NCBI RefSeq assembly: GCF_003076635.1
Contig: NZ_QDKG01000004.1
Span: forward strand, 124,001 to 188,000
Direction: 5' to 3'
From: Sphingobacterium corticibacter
GTDB taxonomy: Bacteria > Bacteroidota > Bacteroidia > Sphingobacteriales > Sphingobacteriaceae
DNA length: 64,000 nucleotides
How positions within the stretch are numbered: the stretch's first letter is position 1; the number at the start of each line of letters is the position of its first letter. A model generated the notes under the pieces. That model saw only the letters and a program-made list of their open reading frames with translations, was not told where the DNA came from and searched no databases. Position numbers and translations under genes: made by a program. Shown piece after piece: positions 37,645 through 45,650 of this stretch.

Positions 37645-38739
37645 CTATTCCACAATGAGGTGTATGCCTGCTAGTTCTGCCTTGTAGCGAATCTTTTCTA
37701 TCAATCCGTGATAACTCCAGTTTCGCAGCAGAAAAAGGTCATCTTTTGCAACGGCATTCTTAGGAGTTTGGTTCACAAGTATCAAAGTGCCTGCTTGGTG
37801 GCGAACACAAAAATCGATGAGCTGACGACTATAGAGATGCAACTTACTCTGTACATAGTTTTTTTCTTTCTGCCGGAATGTCTCTAAGCGCTGTAGCTTC
37901 TTCTTCTTGCCGTGTCCACCGTTGTTATAGCTGCAAGAGGCTTCAATTCGATGTCTAGCTGCTTGTATTGCTAATCGGCGATAAAGAAATTCTTCCTTAT
38001 TTCCGATGCGACATGAATGGGGCCCTATTTTCACCACGATAGGATGCTCTAATGACAAAGATGCTTCAGCTACGACGCTTTGTTTTAAATCAATTTCGTC
38101 GATAGGTTTCTCAAAAGACAGAAATAAGAACAAGCCATATTTTTCCCGTTTAATCGCACATTGTACAATTTTTATTTCACCCGCCATTATCTGTTGAATC
38201 AACTTCTTCTTTCGCCCGCTATCTTTCCCCAAAAAAGTACGAAAGGGTATTCTAAACAATACAAATCTAAAATCCCAATCACCTATCATACCTAACCATT
38301 TCAACAAGCTTCCAGAAAACGGTATCGGCATATTTTTCTGGTAATTTCGAAGCGATTGCTCTCCTTTAGAATATGCTTGACGATCTGTAAAAAAAGCTTT
38401 TACAATTGATGTGTTCAAATTGGTAATGATATTTGAATGCACTTTGCCTTTAAAAAATTTAGACAATAACTGATACGTGGTGTTTCTGCGCGAGGTTGTA
38501 AGTATTCCTTCTGCATTATGCTTTGCGTCCAGCAATTTAACTTTTGTATCCTCCTTTAGGTAAAGAATTTCTTTTATATTTTCCTGCAGAAACTGATGCG
38601 TAATAGCAATATTAGAAGCTTTAAAGACTAAATCATGCCATTGATACAGGCGATGTTGATGTACCCGCCGTTTTTTGGGATCGGACTCATCTAGCAAAAT
38701 TTGTATTTTGCTCGTTAATATAACTTTCTTTCGTGCCAT
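37645..38739 (-). CDS. Nuclease-dead, C-terminally truncated Cas12f/TnpB-like protein
   Basis: A 364-residue protein with the fold of miniature Cas12f/TnpB effectors. The N-terminal half is helical (residues 20-140) and leads to MPIPFSGSLLKW, RTFLGKDSGRKKKLIQQI and a beta segment (about 188-210). Residues 221-236 align with RuvC-I, but the Asp position is Ser227 (or Ala226). The bridge-helix and RuvC-II region resembles Cas12f1 (SRQLIDFCVRHQAGTLILVNQ), with the Glu replaced by Asn323. LRNWSYHGLIEKIRYKAELAG (339-359) matches the W-x(5)-L-x(6)-YKA segment just before the zinc ribbon. The protein then stops at 364, so the zinc ribbon and RuvC-III Asp are absent. It starts one base after the sigma-factor stop. 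DNA cleavage is not expected; RNA-guided binding is inferred. A TnpB-derived TldR-like repressor is the alternative. Confidence 0.85.
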   Translation of the reverse strand: MARKKVILTSKIQILLDESDPKKRRVHQHRLYQWHDLVFKASNIAITHQFLQENIKEILYLKEDTKVKLLDAKHNAEGILTTSRRNTTYQLLSKFFKGKVHSNIITNLNTSIVKAFFTDRQAYSKGEQSLRNYQKNMPIPFSGSLLKWLGMIGDWDFRFVLFRIPFRTFLGKDSGRKKKLIQQIMAGEIKIVQCAIKREKYGLFLFLSFEKPIDEIDLKQSVVAEASLSLEHPIVVKIGPHSCRIGNKEEFLYRRLAIQAARHRIEASCSYNNGGHGKKKKLQRLETFRQKEKNYVQSKLHLYSRQLIDFCVRHQAGTLILVNQTPKNAVAKDDLFLLRNWSYHGLIEKIRYKAELAGIHLIVE

Positions 38740-38740
38740 T

Positions 38741-39556
38741 TTACCACTCCGTTAGACACTGATCTTGAGAATGCGACAGTTTAGTTTTGCGATAGGCGCG
38801 GACAAACAAACTTTGTGCAACAGCCACGTCTACCTCTAAAGCATTGGCGATCTCTGTAAAAGTTTGTTGTTGATTAAATCTTAGATCAAGCACAAGAGCT
38901 TCGTCGGAATCTAAATTTGTCACCTGCTGCTGCATAAGGTTTGCCTCCAATGCCTGTAGTTTTTCTGTGTTCTTAAAAACTGAGCGCATATGCGCGATTG
39001 CCTGCTCCGCTTTAAATCGAACTTCTTGCGAAGAGCGACCTCCAAGGTGATCTGCAATCCTCTCATAATTAAAGCTATACTCTAAACACAACCGAATGAG
39101 CGTTTGCTGATCCTGCCGGAGATTGGGCATAAGTGCGTTAATCTTTCGGATATAGATCCGATCTTCAGGATCCTGTTTCTGACTATATTGCTTATCATCC
39201 AAGTCTGCTATCCAGAAACAATTACTTTCAGCATGAAAAGTTTGAAGTGGCACGAAGTTACGCCTAAATTGCTCGGATGGATTTCCGTAGTATTCTTTCG
39301 TCGCTCGTTTAATCTCTTCAAACAAAAGTATCTCTACATTTTCTAAACTGCTTACATGTTTACGAAAAAGCCATAAACGAAAAAAAGCTTCTTGGACAAA
39401 AGTCCTGCTAATATCTATGTCTCCGATAGACAGTTGTGCTTTTTTAAAAAGATCACTATAGAAATAGTTGTAAAAGTAACCTAACGCTCGCTCCTCGCCA
39501 TTATTTAGAAAGCGTACATATTGTTGCGACAAATCTATCGCTTGTTTTACACTCAT
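38741..39556 (-). CDS. ECF-like sigma-70 family factor with two region-4-like modules, linked to dCas12f
   Basis: A 271-residue RNA polymerase sigma-factor homologue. Region 2 is seen at about residues 20-90 (GYFYNYFYSDLFKKA, then RTFVQEAFFRLWLFR, like the core-binding and -10 helices of ECF sigmas). A first region-4-like helix-turn-helix is at about 140-195 (MPNLRQDQQTLIRLCLEYS then YERIADHLGG). A second similar one is at about 215-262 (EALVLDLRFNQQQTFTEIAN then VAQSLFVRAYRK). ECF sigmas are usually 160-200 residues with one region 4, so the length and duplication are unusual. There is no anti-sigma gene next door; instead the stop is one base from the Cas12f-like start. The inferred role is recruiting RNAP to sites bound by the dead Cas12f. 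Confidence 0.78.
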   Translation of the reverse strand: MSVKQAIDLSQQYVRFLNNGEERALGYFYNYFYSDLFKKAQLSIGDIDISRTFVQEAFFRLWLFRKHVSSLENVEILLFEEIKRATKEYYGNPSEQFRRNFVPLQTFHAESNCFWIADLDDKQYSQKQDPEDRIYIRKINALMPNLRQDQQTLIRLCLEYSFNYERIADHLGGRSSQEVRFKAEQAIAHMRSVFKNTEKLQALEANLMQQQVTNLDSDEALVLDLRFNQQQTFTEIANALEVDVAVAQSLFVRAYRKTKLSHSQDQCLTEW

Positions 39557-40021
39557 AATACTATTATTAACTTATTTGATAGCGCACTTAGCGATACTTT
39601 TCATATTAAGGCTTTCAAAAAAAGTCAATCATTATTTAGTAGAATCCATATCATAAAATCTGCGGACGCTGTTGTGTGCAACATCAGCTATTAATGTCAG
39701 TACACTAATACACCCGAAATCGCTTAGTGAGAGATTAAAATCCTCACCCTATGGCATCACAAGACACCTCCACTTTTTTTATTAAGTGCATTTAAGTTAA
39801 ATCACTACACTACCCAGAATATTTGTACGATATAAAAAGGAATTTTGCAAGTTCAAAAGTCAACTACGCATCCTCAAAACTCAAGTGGCCACATTTGTAT
39901 TTCTTAAAAATTAATTATTATTCCTTATCTGAAATCAAATGTAAATAAAATATTTGATTAAGCAAATAATTATAGATTTTGTTTATTCCCATTTTGCGAG
40001 AATATTTATTCATTTTGCAAC
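39557..40021. other. 465-bp non-coding region between the sigma/dCas12f operon and the XRE gene; candidate guide-RNA locus
   Basis: The longest gene-free stretch here apart from the repeat array. It is AT-rich and holds several potential RNA structures: a hairpin at 39727-39747 (GTGAG/CTCAC plus GAT/ATC, tetraloop TAAA), one near 39668-39688 (GCT-GTTG with CAAC-AGC, bulged), one at 39843-39858, and T7 runs on both strands (plus 39774-39780; minus 39623-39617). Weak long-range pairing joins 39585-39595 and 39719-39729 (10 of 11), though about one such match is expected by chance. No CRISPR-like repeats are present. Positions 39717-39731 recur exactly at 50262-50276. Which strand, if any, carries the guide RNA cannot be decided from sequence. 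Confidence 0.4.
39991..40020 (+). promoter_or_regulatory. Paired ATTTTGC(A/G)A sites before the XRE gene, possible autoregulatory operator
   Basis: ATTTTGCGA at 39991 and ATTTTGCAA at 40012 are 21 bp apart (two helical turns); a third copy lies at 39842-39850. The last abuts the GTG start and may overlap the -7 element (TCATTTTG). Confidence 0.35.
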
Positions 40022-40510
40022 GTGACTGAAACTAATGAATTAATTTTAAAGAAACTTGGGGATCTACTCCGATCGCGACGCGAACATTTGTCCTATTCAC
40101 AACGTGACGTAGCGAGTATGACTGGACTTACGATGACCACTATTGCAGCTATGGAAAGGGGGTCAGGCTCTACTATGCACAACTTTTTGTTAGTATGCAG
40201 AGCGTTAAATTTTCAACCGCGTAAGTTTTTTCCAGAAGACATGGACCTTACCCCTTTATACGATATTTCACCGCAATCCAAAAGCCGAATAGATCTACGC
40301 ACAAAACTGGAAAGACTGGTCTCTGAATCAGATTTTTTCACAGTGCCGAGACGTGTATCCGAAGTATTGGAAGAACTGGATTATGACCGAAGCGTTAGTA
40401 ACAAATTCTCGGTTTATTTGTCGGCATATTGCAGAGAAGGTGAGTTGGAATACGTCAAAACAGGAAATGTAAAACGCTACATCAAGGCTAAATCACCTAC
40501 AAAAGAATAA
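40022..40510 (+). CDS. XRE-family transcriptional regulator
   Basis: DNA-binding regulator (162 residues) with an N-terminal Cro/cI helix-turn-helix at about residues 10-66 (LSYSQRDVASMTGLTMTTIAAMERG) and a C-terminal domain of about 70 residues (VPRRVSEVLEELDY ... ELEYVKTGNVKRYI) that looks winged-helix-like. The start is GTG at 40022; no nearby in-frame ATG gives a full HTH. It is divergent from the sigma/dCas12f operon across the 465-bp region and could regulate it, or simply be a neighbour. Target genes are unknown. Confidence 0.78.
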   Translation: MTETNELILKKLGDLLRSRREHLSYSQRDVASMTGLTMTTIAAMERGSGSTMHNFLLVCRALNFQPRKFFPEDMDLTPLYDISPQSKSRIDLRTKLERLVSESDFFTVPRRVSEVLEELDYDRSVSNKFSVYLSAYCREGELEYVKTGNVKRYIKAKSPTKE

Positions 40511-40532
40511 CAAAATTCTCAAATCCAATTTT

Positions 40533-41285
40533 TTATAAACTTTCTTTCGCAGACCGCATTAAAGGACTGGCAAACACAAAGTCATTTAGTTCCTGTATAT
40601 CTGCTTGCAACATGTCTTGACTTGAACCTTCCCAAAATTTTTGTCCCTTATGCAAGAATAAGATATATTGCCCAATTCCCATGACCGAATTCATATCGTG
40701 CGTCACCACAACGGTAGTGGAATTGTACTCTTCGGTAAGCTCCTGAATAAGCTCATCAATCAAAATAGAAGTTGCTGGATCTAAACCTGAATTGGGCTCG
40801 TCACAAAACAGATACTTTGGATTCATGCTAATGGCACGCGCAATTCCGACCCTTTTCTTCATACCACCAGAAAGTTCGGAAGGAAATAGTTTGTTTCGAC
40901 CAGCCAAGTTCACTCTTTCCAAACAAAAGTTGGCTCGATCTACCTTCTCAGCTTGGCTCATATTGGTAAACATATCTAAACTAAATACGATATTTTGCTC
41001 TACAGTCATGGAGTCAAACAAGGCCGAATTCTGAAATAGCATACCAATCTCTTTACGAATAGGCACACGATCCTCAAAGCTCAGTTTTGTAAATTCTTGC
41101 TTATCAAAGAAAACCTTTCCGCTTTCGGGAGCGTGCAAACCTACTATACATTTCAACAACGTACTTTTCCCAGATCCAGAACCGCCAATTATTAAACTCA
41201 CCTTACCTGGTTCAAAAATGGCATCTATTCCCTTCAAAACATGATTATCGTCAAAGGATTTATTAATATTTTGAATTTCGATCAT
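40533..41285 (-). CDS. MlaF-type ABC transporter ATP-binding protein
   Basis: ATPase of an Mla-type lipid transporter that keeps outer-membrane lipid asymmetry. The 250 residues show Walker A GGSGSGKST, Q-loop, signature LSGGMKKRVGIARA, Walker B YLFCDEPNSGLDP and the H-loop VVVTHDM. It follows the permease gene by 8 bp. The usual MCE-domain partner (MlaD) is not next to it. Confidence 0.9.
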   Translation of the reverse strand: MIEIQNINKSFDDNHVLKGIDAIFEPGKVSLIIGGSGSGKSTLLKCIVGLHAPESGKVFFDKQEFTKLSFEDRVPIRKEIGMLFQNSALFDSMTVEQNIVFSLDMFTNMSQAEKVDRANFCLERVNLAGRNKLFPSELSGGMKKRVGIARAISMNPKYLFCDEPNSGLDPATSILIDELIQELTEEYNSTTVVVTHDMNSVMGIGQYILFLHKGQKFWEGSSQDMLQADIQELNDFVFASPLMRSAKESL

Positions 41286-41293
41286 AGTAATAA

Positions 41294-42028
41294 TTATAAC
41301 ATTAAGGCCGTAATCATATAATCACAGGCAAGAATGGCGATACAACCAATCACAACAGCACGCGTCCCTGCTTGTCCCACTTCCAAAGCTCCTCCTCGCA
41401 CATGAAAACCTTTGTGTGCGGGGATTGACGTAATGATAAATCCGAAAACAACAGCCTTCACCATTGCAACAGAAACGGTAAACCCATTGAAAGACTCTCG
41501 AATTCCTAAGATATAATCATTCGGAGAAACAGCCCCTGAAAGCGCTCCACCAATCAAACCACCGACTAACGCACAAACAATGGCAATTATAACAAGCACG
41601 GGCACCATCAATACACCCGCCACGATCTTCGGCAAGATAAGATAACCTGCCGCATTTATCCCCATAATCTCTAACGCATCAATTTGTTCTGTCACCCGCA
41701 TTGATCCGATCTGAGAGGATATCGCAGATCCCACTTTACCCATCAATACCAAAGCGGAAATAGTAGGCCCAAGCTCTAAAATATTAGAATCTCGATTAAT
41801 TTGTCCAATAATTGAAGTAGGAATTAAATCAGAGGTCAATTGAAAGGCAATCTGCATTGTCATAACCGCTCCAATAAAACTTGAAATGATAAAGATTAGC
41901 CCGAGTGACCCAACACCTATCTCGTTCATTTCATGTAATATTTCTTTCCGGTAAATTTTCCATTTCTCCGGCCTGCGAAACACTTGTTGCAACAATAGGA
42001 GATATTCCCCGAAATAATAGAAAAACAT
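41294..42028 (-). CDS. MlaE-family ABC transporter permease
   Basis: Inner-membrane permease of the Mla phospholipid transporter (244 residues, about five or six helices). Typical MlaE segments are GVGSLGLIFIISSFIGAVMTMQ, LGPTISALVLMGKVGSAISSQIGSMRVTEQIDALEIMG and the C-terminal GGALEVGQAGTRAVVIG. It is the first gene of a two-gene minus-strand operon with MlaF. Confidence 0.92.
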   Translation of the reverse strand: MFFYYFGEYLLLLQQVFRRPEKWKIYRKEILHEMNEIGVGSLGLIFIISSFIGAVMTMQIAFQLTSDLIPTSIIGQINRDSNILELGPTISALVLMGKVGSAISSQIGSMRVTEQIDALEIMGINAAGYLILPKIVAGVLMVPVLVIIAIVCALVGGLIGGALSGAVSPNDYILGIRESFNGFTVSVAMVKAVVFGFIITSIPAHKGFHVRGGALEVGQAGTRAVVIGCIAILACDYMITALML

Positions 42029-42219
42029 ATTCAGCTGTTTAAATGACGTGTTTGGACAATATATACTGTAAATAGCTAACTCTATTTGACAGAAAATGTT
42101 TCAACGATACTATTAATATACAAATTTGTTTATTATTTCTTTACCGACAAAACGCGGAGCTTTACCGAATATTTGAATAATATAGCCTAATATAGGGCTT
42201 ATTACACTATTTTAGCTCG

Positions 42220-42227
42220 TAAGTTTG
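42220..42227 (+). promoter_or_regulatory. Putative -7 element for the LiaF-like gene
   Basis: TAAGTTTG, full TAnnTTTG match, 27 nt before the ATG at 42255. Confidence 0.45.
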
Positions 42228-42254
42228 ATCCTATTAGACCAAAACATCACAAAA

Positions 42255-43154
42255 ATGAATAACAAAATTGCAACTGGAATCTGGCTCGTGTTTATCGGAG
42301 CAATCATATTGCTTCACAATATGGATATTATACATTTCAATTTCTATGCGATCATCAAATACTGGCCGCTGGCGATTGTGTCGGTTGGGATATCCCTTTT
42401 ATTGCAAAATCGACCTCATGGCGTATTGATCAGTACCGTATGTAATATTTTGATCTGTTCTTTTTTAGTATATCAGGGCACTACAAATAGCGATCACAAC
42501 TTTTCTAACGGCGAAGCTGGAATAGATTCACAAGCTCAAAGCCAGCGTGTCGCGCTAGATTATAGTACAGAGATAGAACAAGCAAAGTTGCATCTTAATG
42601 GCGGTGCTGCTAGTTTTAAATTGGTGAAACCTGAAGATTCCACTAAACTAATCGCGGCTTGGACGGATAGCCCAAGCGTTGGTCTTAGACTCGATGAATC
42701 TGGAACTAAGGAGAAAGAAATCGTCTTCGACGCGAAACACAACGATAGCCGATCTAAGAAAAACACGATAGAGTTTTATTTAAACCCGGCGCCCGTTTGG
42801 GATTTAGAATTGAATGTAGGTGCTGTCAATTTCAAAGCTGACTTTTCTATATATCGTTTTCAGACTTTGGCTATCAATGCTGGGGCAAGTAATATTGGGC
42901 TTACTTTTGGCGAACCTACATTAGAAAATACCAAAATAGAAATCAATACCGGAGCTTCCAATTTAAGCTTACGTGTACCAAAAGGTGCTGCTTATCGTGT
43001 GACTGGCAAAAACGTGATGTCATCAACACGATACGAAGGTGCAGAGAAGGTGAGTAAGGGCGTCTATGAAACCGAGAATTATCAATCCGCTTCATTGAAG
43101 TACGACATCGAACTGAATGGTGCTGCAAATTCATGTTCTATTAACACCTATTAG
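42255..43154 (+). CDS. LiaF/LiaI-like membrane protein with C-terminal toast-rack domain
   Basis: A 299-residue membrane protein of the cell-envelope stress (LiaF/DUF5668) type. Three hydrophobic segments fill the first 80 residues (IATGIWLVFIGAIILLHNM; YWPLAIVSVGISLLL; GVLISTVCNILICSFLV), then a beta-rich domain with repeated turns such as LNVGAVNFKADF, INAGASNIGLTFG and INTGASNLSLRVP, the pattern of the toast-rack fold. ATG 42255 is chosen over an upstream TTG that lies in the -7 element. A role in envelope homeostasis is inferred. Confidence 0.75.
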   Translation: MNNKIATGIWLVFIGAIILLHNMDIIHFNFYAIIKYWPLAIVSVGISLLLQNRPHGVLISTVCNILICSFLVYQGTTNSDHNFSNGEAGIDSQAQSQRVALDYSTEIEQAKLHLNGGAASFKLVKPEDSTKLIAAWTDSPSVGLRLDESGTKEKEIVFDAKHNDSRSKKNTIEFYLNPAPVWDLELNVGAVNFKADFSIYRFQTLAINAGASNIGLTFGEPTLENTKIEINTGASNLSLRVPKGAAYRVTGKNVMSSTRYEGAEKVSKGVYETENYQSASLKYDIELNGAANSCSINTY

Positions 43155-43167
43155 TTTTAAAAATAGC

Positions 43168-43175
43168 TAACTTTG
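43168..43175 (+). promoter_or_regulatory. -7 element of ispG, short leader
   Basis: TAACTTTG fully matches TAnnTTTG and ends 7 nt before the ispG ATG, implying a leader of only a few bases. Confidence 0.5.
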
Positions 43176-43182
43176 GTGCCAG

Positions 43183-45195
43183 ATGGAAGCACCAAATTCA
43201 ACTCGATTGACTGGAGAATATTGTAACACCAAACTGGCGTATAGCCGGTTTCGGACGCGCGAGGTTTTTGTAGGCAACATACCGATGGGCGCGGATAATC
43301 CGATCCGTATACAGAGTATGACGACGATAGACACCATGGATACGATCGGATCGGTTGAGCAAACCATCAAAATGGTGGATGCAGGCTGTGAATACGTGCG
43401 TATTACGGCGCCAAGTATGAAGGAAGCCGAAAACCTACAAAATATCAAGAAAGAACTACGCGCCAGAGGTTATGAAGTTCCTTTGGTGGCAGATATACAT
43501 TTTACGCCAAACGCAGCAGAAGTTGCTGCTCGCATAGTCGAAAAAGTACGGGTAAACCCCGGAAACTATGCCGACAAAAAGAAATTTGATCAAATTGACT
43601 TCACCGATGCGGCCTATCAAGCTGAGCTGGAGCGGATTTATAAGAAGTTTGCACCTTTGGTCGGGATTTGCAAAGAGTACGGCACGGCAATGCGTATTGG
43701 TACGAACCATGGTTCGCTTTCTGACCGCATCATGAGCCGCTATGGTGATACACCAGATGGTATGGTGGAGTCAGCCATGGAATTCATTCGCATCTGCGAA
43801 GATTTGAACTATTACAATTTGGTGATTTCGATGAAGTCTTCTAATCCACAAGTCATGGTACAAGCGTACCGTTTACTCGTGGAGAAAATGGTGGCCGAAA
43901 ACATGAATTATCCGCTGCACCTTGGCGTTACCGAAGCGGGCGATGGTGAAGATGGTCGTGTAAAATCGGCAGTCGGTATTGGTACTTTGCTGGAAGATGG
44001 TTTGGGAGATACCGTTCGTGTTTCGCTAACGGAAGAACCAGAGAAGGAAGCGCCAGTTGCGCGAGCGCTAGTTAATCGGTACAGTAAAAGAGAAGCTCAG
44101 ATCGCGAAAGAATCGCCTCGAGAGATTTTGCATTTGAAGGAAGAATCTCGTACAAAACCGTACGAAGCGGCCGAGGTAAATACTTTTGTGGGCGGCTCAT
44201 TAGTGCCACGTGTCATCATGGATCTATCTCTACAAAACTTGAAAGATCCTTTCGTTCTAACCCAAGTCGGCTATCGCTACGATGCATTACTGGACAAGTT
44301 TCATATGGGTGATCAATCGGTGGATTTTGTATTTCTCGGAGATGCTTTGCCTTCGTTTGCTATGCCAGGCAATTTGAAACAGCTGTATAACTACCAAACT
44401 TGGCTTAACATTCAAGAACGAGCAAATATCCATCCCATATATACGCTTTCAGAATTTAATCACAGTACCCATAAAGACCCGGTACTGAATATGGTGTATA
44501 TCAGCAATCGCGATCTGGCAACGGATAGCTTTGCTGAAATGGCGCTGGATGAGACGGTGGTTTTTATTCTGGAAACGGATTATACACACGGTATGGCCGA
44601 CCAACGCCAGTTCTTTGCTAATATGCAGGAATTAGGCTTGTCGAATCCCGTCATCTTAAAACGCAGCTATGCTGCGGAGGATTTCAGCGGCCCGGTTGGA
44701 GATATTATGAACCCCGAAGAACCTATTTCTAAAATTCAGCTTTATGCTGCCACGGATTTTGGTGCGCTGCTTATTGACGGATTAGGATCGGGCATCTGGA
44801 TCGATTCTCCAGCAACGCCAGTCGATAAATTAGCTTCGCTTTCGTTCGGCATTTTGCAAGCTACACGTTCTCGAATTTCCAAAACGGAGTACATCTCCTG
44901 CCCGAGCTGTGGTCGTACGTTATTCGATTTGCAAGATACTACGCAGATGATTCGCCAGCGAACCAATCATCTCAAAGGGCTCAAAATTGCCATAATGGGT
45001 TGTATCGTAAATGGCCCGGGAGAGATGGCTGATGCCGATTATGGCTACGTAGGTGCTGGCCCCGACAAAATCACACTTTATCGTGGCAAAGAAGTCATTA
45101 AACGAAATGTATCCTCGGCCAACGCATTGGACGAGTTAATCAATATCATCAAAGGAGACGGTCTCTGGATCGAAGAGAACGAGGTCGCATTATAA
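43183..45195 (+). CDS. ispG: 4-hydroxy-3-methylbut-2-enyl diphosphate synthase, long form
   Basis: 4Fe-4S enzyme of the MEP isoprenoid pathway that converts MEcPP to HMBPP. At 670 residues it is the three-domain form with an extra domain inserted between the TIM barrel (N-terminal, RIQSMTTIDTMDT) and the Fe-S domain, as in plants, chlamydiae and many Bacteroidota; E. coli IspG has about 370. The cluster ligands are visible in SCPSCGRTLFD and MGCIVNGPGEMADADYGYVG near the C-terminus. Confidence 0.96.
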   Translation: MEAPNSTRLTGEYCNTKLAYSRFRTREVFVGNIPMGADNPIRIQSMTTIDTMDTIGSVEQTIKMVDAGCEYVRITAPSMKEAENLQNIKKELRARGYEVPLVADIHFTPNAAEVAARIVEKVRVNPGNYADKKKFDQIDFTDAAYQAELERIYKKFAPLVGICKEYGTAMRIGTNHGSLSDRIMSRYGDTPDGMVESAMEFIRICEDLNYYNLVISMKSSNPQVMVQAYRLLVEKMVAENMNYPLHLGVTEAGDGEDGRVKSAVGIGTLLEDGLGDTVRVSLTEEPEKEAPVARALVNRYSKREAQIAKESPREILHLKEESRTKPYEAAEVNTFVGGSLVPRVIMDLSLQNLKDPFVLTQVGYRYDALLDKFHMGDQSVDFVFLGDALPSFAMPGNLKQLYNYQTWLNIQERANIHPIYTLSEFNHSTHKDPVLNMVYISNRDLATDSFAEMALDETVVFILETDYTHGMADQRQFFANMQELGLSNPVILKRSYAAEDFSGPVGDIMNPEEPISKIQLYAATDFGALLIDGLGSGIWIDSPATPVDKLASLSFGILQATRSRISKTEYISCPSCGRTLFDLQDTTQMIRQRTNHLKGLKIAIMGCIVNGPGEMADADYGYVGAGPDKITLYRGKEVIKRNVSSANALDELINIIKGDGLWIEENEVAL

Positions 45196-45229
45196 CGACT
45201 ACCTCCATTTTACTGCTCATATTTATTTC

Positions 45230-45562
45230 ATGAAAAATACTTTATTACAAGACCTGAAAGACGGAAAGCTTATTTTTACGGATGTAATCGCTTATATTGA
45301 ATCTGCATACAATCATATGCCAACAGCGTTTTGGAACGGAGAGATACACAATGAAGCGACGCAAAATCAGGGAAGTGCCAAGGTATTGCAATTTGCTTTA
45401 ATCAAATCGCTAAGCGAGGAAGATACTTTACAACTTTTTGCAGAGCATTACAGTGCTGTATTGGATAATCCTAATGGAAATGACCATCAGAATATTCGGG
45501 CATTTATGTTACATGGTTGGGAAGGCGTACGATTCGAAGGCACCGCGCTTACCATCAAATAA
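45230..45562 (+). CDS. HopJ-family protein
   Basis: A 110-residue member of the HopJ family. The name comes from a plant-pathogen type III effector, but homologues occur in many non-pathogens without secretion systems and the function is unknown. Core: AFWNGEIHNEATQNQGSAKVL, LFAEHYSAVLDNPNGNDHQNIRAF. No secretion signal or type III genes are seen. It starts 34 bp after ispG and may be co-transcribed with it. Confidence 0.88.
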   Translation: MKNTLLQDLKDGKLIFTDVIAYIESAYNHMPTAFWNGEIHNEATQNQGSAKVLQFALIKSLSEEDTLQLFAEHYSAVLDNPNGNDHQNIRAFMLHGWEGVRFEGTALTIK

Positions 45563-45650
45563 TCCGAAACTAATCTTATAATTAGTTGTTCTCATCTGTG
45601 ACTGCTCGTGATAGAGCAGATTTCTACACGAAAAACAGAGCAATTTGCAG

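Noticed and set aside
39585..39729. Complementary arms 39585-39595 and 39719-39729 as a closing stem of a guide RNA
   Set aside because: A 10-of-11 match within a 465-bp region is expected about once by chance, so alone it is no evidence.
39557..40021. CRISPR array next to the Cas12f-like gene
   Set aside because: No regularly spaced repeats of 20 bases or more were found; only short AT-rich motifs recur.
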